From an uncultured Selenomonadales bacterium (lineage in GTDB: Bacteria > Bacillota > Negativicutes > Acidaminococcales > Acidaminococcaceae), in assembly GCA_900315805.1 (NCBI GenBank), contig ONAN01000002.1, forward strand, positions 62,001 to 126,000: a DNA stretch of 64,000 nt. Reading direction: 5' to 3'. The notes beneath the pieces were generated by a model that was given only the letters and a program-made list of their open reading frames with translations, was not told where the DNA came from and made no database searches. The translations under genes were made by a program, and so were the position numbers. Positions 61,841 through 64,000 of this stretch are shown one piece after another (position 1 is the first letter of the stretch; every line of letters starts with the position of its first letter).

Positions 61841-62545
61841 ATGGGAACTGCTGAACAAGCAAGCAACGAGATCATTCATTACCTGCCTATGCAGGTCGAC
61901 TTCCTCGGCATGACGGTCCACATGCAGACCCTCTATATGAGCTGGCTCGCATGCATCATCACGATTGTCGTCGTATGGGCGATCACTTCCGGTTCCAAAA
62001 TGGTTCCGGGCCGCGCACAGGCAGCGTTGGAAATGTTTTTCGATGCCCTTGGCGGACTGATTGAAAAGAATATGGGCAAGGAAGGCCGCAGCAAGATGCA
62101 GGCATTCTTCTTCACCCTGTTCCTCTATCTGTTTGTCGCCAATGAAATCGGCGTATTCCTGCCGAGCATCGGTATTCATTTCACTTCGCCCACGAATGAT
62201 ATGAACACTGTCTTTGCTTTGTCTATCCTGGTTATGGTCGTGGCCTACATCTTCGGCATCGCCAACAAAGGCGTCGGCTATTTCGGCCACTTCGTGAAAC
62301 CCTATGTTCCGTTCTTACCGCTGAACATCGTGGAAGAAATCGCGAAACCCATAACCCTGGCTCTTCGTCTGTTTGGTAATATCCTTGCCGGCGAAATCCT
62401 TCTGATTGTCTTGTATAAGTTGTGCCCCTGGGTCATTCCCGACATCTGGGTCCTGTTCAGTCTCTTCGTCGGCGTGTTGCAGGCATTCGTATTCACGATG
62501 CTGAGTATCATCAACATCGCGCCGTCCTTTGTGAACAACCACTGA
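61841..62545 (+). CDS. atpB: F0 ATP synthase subunit a
   Basis: A 234-aa ion-channel subunit. The essential Arg is in ITLALRLFGNILAGE, with helices typical of AtpB. Start ATG has GGAAAGGAG upstream. It forms the ion half-channels against the c-ring. Confidence 0.95.
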   Translation: MGTAEQASNEIIHYLPMQVDFLGMTVHMQTLYMSWLACIITIVVVWAITSGSKMVPGRAQAALEMFFDALGGLIEKNMGKEGRSKMQAFFFTLFLYLFVANEIGVFLPSIGIHFTSPTNDMNTVFALSILVMVVAYIFGIANKGVGYFGHFVKPYVPFLPLNIVEEIAKPITLALRLFGNILAGEILLIVLYKLCPWVIPDIWVLFSLFVGVLQAFVFTMLSIINIAPSFVNNH

Positions 62546-62558
62546 TCCGGTGAATCCC

Positions 62559-62584
62559 TTCCCGTGCGTGAGGGCGCGCGGGAA
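62559..62584 (+). promoter_or_regulatory. Hairpin in the atpB-atpE spacer
   Basis: A 10-bp stem (62559-62568 with 62575-62584, one G-U) with loop TGAGGG, no U-tract. It lies 61 nt before atpE and may set transcript stability or translation for the many c subunits needed. Confidence 0.55.
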
Positions 62585-62645
62585 ACCGAAGCAAACAACA
62601 AAACCGTTTTGAGAAAATGAGAAAAGTGAAAGGATGAATATTTAA

Positions 62646-62897
62646 ATGGAAAACGCAATTATTGTAGCTGCCTCCGTACTGGCCGCAGGTATTATTGGTG
62701 CTTTCGCCGCTATGGGCGCTGCCAAGGGCGACGGCATGGTTACGTCCAAGACTCTGGAATGCATGGCTCGTCAGCCGGAACAGGCTTCCAACTTCCAGGT
62801 TACCATGTTCATTTCCGTCGGCCTGATCGAATCCATTCCTATCATTGCCGTCGTTATCGCTATCGTACTGGTATTCGCTAACCCGTTCGTAAAATAA
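62646..62897 (+). CDS. atpE: F0 ATP synthase subunit c with second carboxylate
   Basis: An 83-aa two-helix hairpin protein with the ARQPE loop. The ion-binding Glu is Glu62 in GLIESIPI. Aligned with the Na+ c-ring of Ilyobacter (Gln32/Glu65), Asp29 (GDG) falls exactly at Gln32, since both pairs are 33 residues apart. A carboxylate there, as in the two-carboxylate c-rings, alters ion coupling. Ser63 matches Ser66, but Thr67 is Ile here. AAAGGA precedes the ATG. The coupling ion is open. Confidence 0.93.
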   Translation: MENAIIVAASVLAAGIIGAFAAMGAAKGDGMVTSKTLECMARQPEQASNFQVTMFISVGLIESIPIIAVVIAIVLVFANPFVK

Positions 62898-62962
62898 TCG
62901 ATTCCGGTATACGGATCGGCTGCGAACAAGCTTTATGATGATTAGGAAAAGGAGTGCTGAAA

Positions 62963-63445
62963 TTGGTAGAATTTGATGCAACGTTTTTTGCGCAGATCAT
63001 TAATTTCCTGATCCTCCTCTTCATCCTGGGCAAATTCGCCTATAAACCGTTAATGAAAGTGTTGGACGAACGCCGCGAACGCGTTGCCAACGATCTGGAA
63101 ACCGCTGAAAAGACCAGAGTGGAAGCAGAAGCCCTGAAGGCCCAGTACAGCAAACAGCTGGCTGACGCCCGCGAAGAAGCCAACGCTATCCTCGATAAGG
63201 CCAACAAGGCAGGCCAGAAGGTTCATGACGATTATATGGCACAGGCACAGGCTGAAAAGGATCAGATGATGACGGCAGCGAAACAGACCATCGCTGACGA
63301 AAAGGACCAGGCCCTGACCGATGTCCGTGCACAGGTTATCACCCTGGCTACGGAAATCGCCAGCAAGGTAGTGGACCAGAAACTGAATTCCGCTGCCGAC
63401 CAGGAAATGGTTGCGAAAACCGCTGATTCCGTCCTGAACAAATAA
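62963..63445 (+). CDS. atpF: F0 ATP synthase subunit b
   Basis: A 160-aa stator subunit: one N-terminal helix (FAQIINFLILLFILGKF) and a long charged coiled coil. TTG 62963 has AAGGAG 8 nt upstream; GTG 62954 overlaps that site. Its C-terminus should contact the delta C-terminal domain, which here is fused to alpha. Confidence 0.94.
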   Translation: MVEFDATFFAQIINFLILLFILGKFAYKPLMKVLDERRERVANDLETAEKTRVEAEALKAQYSKQLADAREEANAILDKANKAGQKVHDDYMAQAQAEKDQMMTAAKQTIADEKDQALTDVRAQVITLATEIASKVVDQKLNSAADQEMVAKTADSVLNK

Positions 63446-63546
63446 TCGGACCGCAAACCTGAATTACGAAACGAATACAGGCTTTTTGCGCCTGTTATCT
63501 TAAATACCTGTTTTGACACAGGAGACATGGAGGTGAAAGATACAGT

Positions 63547-64000
63547 ATGGCTAGCGATGAAAAACTGAGCCTGATCCTCAAGAGCCTGGAAAAACTCCAG
63601 CTCGCAGGGGACAAGCTGAAGTCCGTAGCCAGCAACGGCATCATTCCCGTTGTCCTGACGACGGCTAAAGAACTCACTGTATCTGAAAAAGACACCGTAG
63701 CCAAGTTTATCGGCGATAAGCTGGGCTATCTGGTATACTTGGAAACCACTGTTGATCCTTCCATTATTGGCGGTTCCGTATTAAAAGCCGGCGATCAGAT
63801 TTATGACGCCAGCGTGAAACGTCAGATGGAAAAGGTCAGCGATGCCATGGCCAAGGAAACTGTAAAGGGCGGTGCCCTGACGGACTTCGCCGCAGTGACC
63901 GAAAGCCTGACAAAGACTGTTGAAAAGACCGACATCCAGCCCGATATGGAAGAAGTCGGCACCATTGAAAAAGTAGGCGACGGCATTGCGACCGTGACCG
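63547..64000 (+). CDS. Fused ATP synthase delta C-terminal domain and alpha subunit (3' end outside window)
   Basis: One uninterrupted frame of 151 codons to the window end. Residues about 28-103 match the AtpH C-terminal domain (ELTVSEKDTVAKFIGDKLG; VDPSIIGGSVLKAGDQIYDA). It then runs directly into an alpha N-terminus (VTESLTKTVEKT, EEVGTIEKVGDGIATVT). No delta N-terminal bundle is encoded before it; the 101-nt gap after atpF holds only GGAGG and a small hairpin (63477-63495). The upstream in-frame stop is at 63514. ATG 63547 is the only start seen. Confidence 0.82.
   Translation, partial: MASDEKLSLILKSLEKLQLAGDKLKSVASNGIIPVVLTTAKELTVSEKDTVAKFIGDKLGYLVYLETTVDPSIIGGSVLKAGDQIYDASVKRQMEKVSDAMAKETVKGGALTDFAAVTESLTKTVEKTDIQPDMEEVGTIEKVGDGIATVT

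Noticed and set aside
1-64000. tRNA, rRNA, prophage, insertion sequence or integrase genes
   Set aside because: I looked for tRNA-like folds, transposase or integrase motifs and terminal repeats, and saw none that I can support. The weak hairpins reported are terminator-like, not tRNA.

Overview
The window looks like chromosome from a diderm Firmicute (Negativicutes), possibly Acidaminococcus-like. Outer-membrane features are present: a trimeric YadA-type autotransporter with an ESPR signal peptide and an SLH-like tail, three phosphoethanolamine-transferase-type membrane enzymes, and LPS-style glycosyltransferases. They sit beside Firmicute-type features: AGGAGG ribosome binding sites, a tandem glycine riboswitch, YqhQ, CE4 deacetylase, AtpI and pyruvate carboxylase. 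No rRNA gene is visible, so the genus is inference only. Coding DNA is GC-rich. Start codons include several TTG and GTG, and many promoters carry an extended -10 (TGnTAnAAT).

Layout. 1-5117: the 3' part of a non-canonical Mrp/complex-I-like cluster (MrpC/NuoK-like subunit, three MrpD/NuoLMN-like subunits, one 88-aa membrane protein). 5403-7686: a DMT exporter and a LarA-family racemase. 7713-19312: envelope glycan region with two GT8, a UDP-glucuronate 4-epimerase-like enzyme, three sulfatase-fold phosphoethanolamine-transferase paralogues, a WaaE-like GT2, a WbaP-type initiating phosphotransferase and GtrA. 19440-28330: one giant trimeric autotransporter gene split by an exact 44-bp tandem duplication. 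28735-37043: DAACS symporter, orphan sigma factor, MutY, glycine-riboswitch-controlled AGCS symporter, an unrecognised 588-aa protein and a metallophosphoesterase lipoprotein.

37175-45409: pyruvate carboxylase (minus) diverging from ftsH and a PL5 alginate-lyase-like gene, then a YitT protein. 45629-61255: housekeeping runs: ispE-gntR-nucleotidyltransferase-glmU; prs-deacetylase-pth; rpmE-yqhQ-prfA-prmC-sua5; rpiB-upp-comEB-wecA-wecB. 61412-64000: the atp operon (atpI, B, E, F), cut by the window end.

The most unusual item is the last gene. Where atpH and then atpA are expected, there is a single frame that starts with the C-terminal domain of the delta subunit and runs straight into the N-terminus of alpha; no N-terminal delta domain is encoded nearby. 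The c subunit of the same operon carries a carboxylate (Asp29) at the position of Gln32 of Na+ c-rings, in addition to Glu62. Other notable points are the frame-restoring nature of the 44-bp adhesin duplication, an apparent ATA start for the ESPR signal peptide, a Lys-to-Asn change in the third Mrp-like subunit, and a 75-residue insertion in PrmC.
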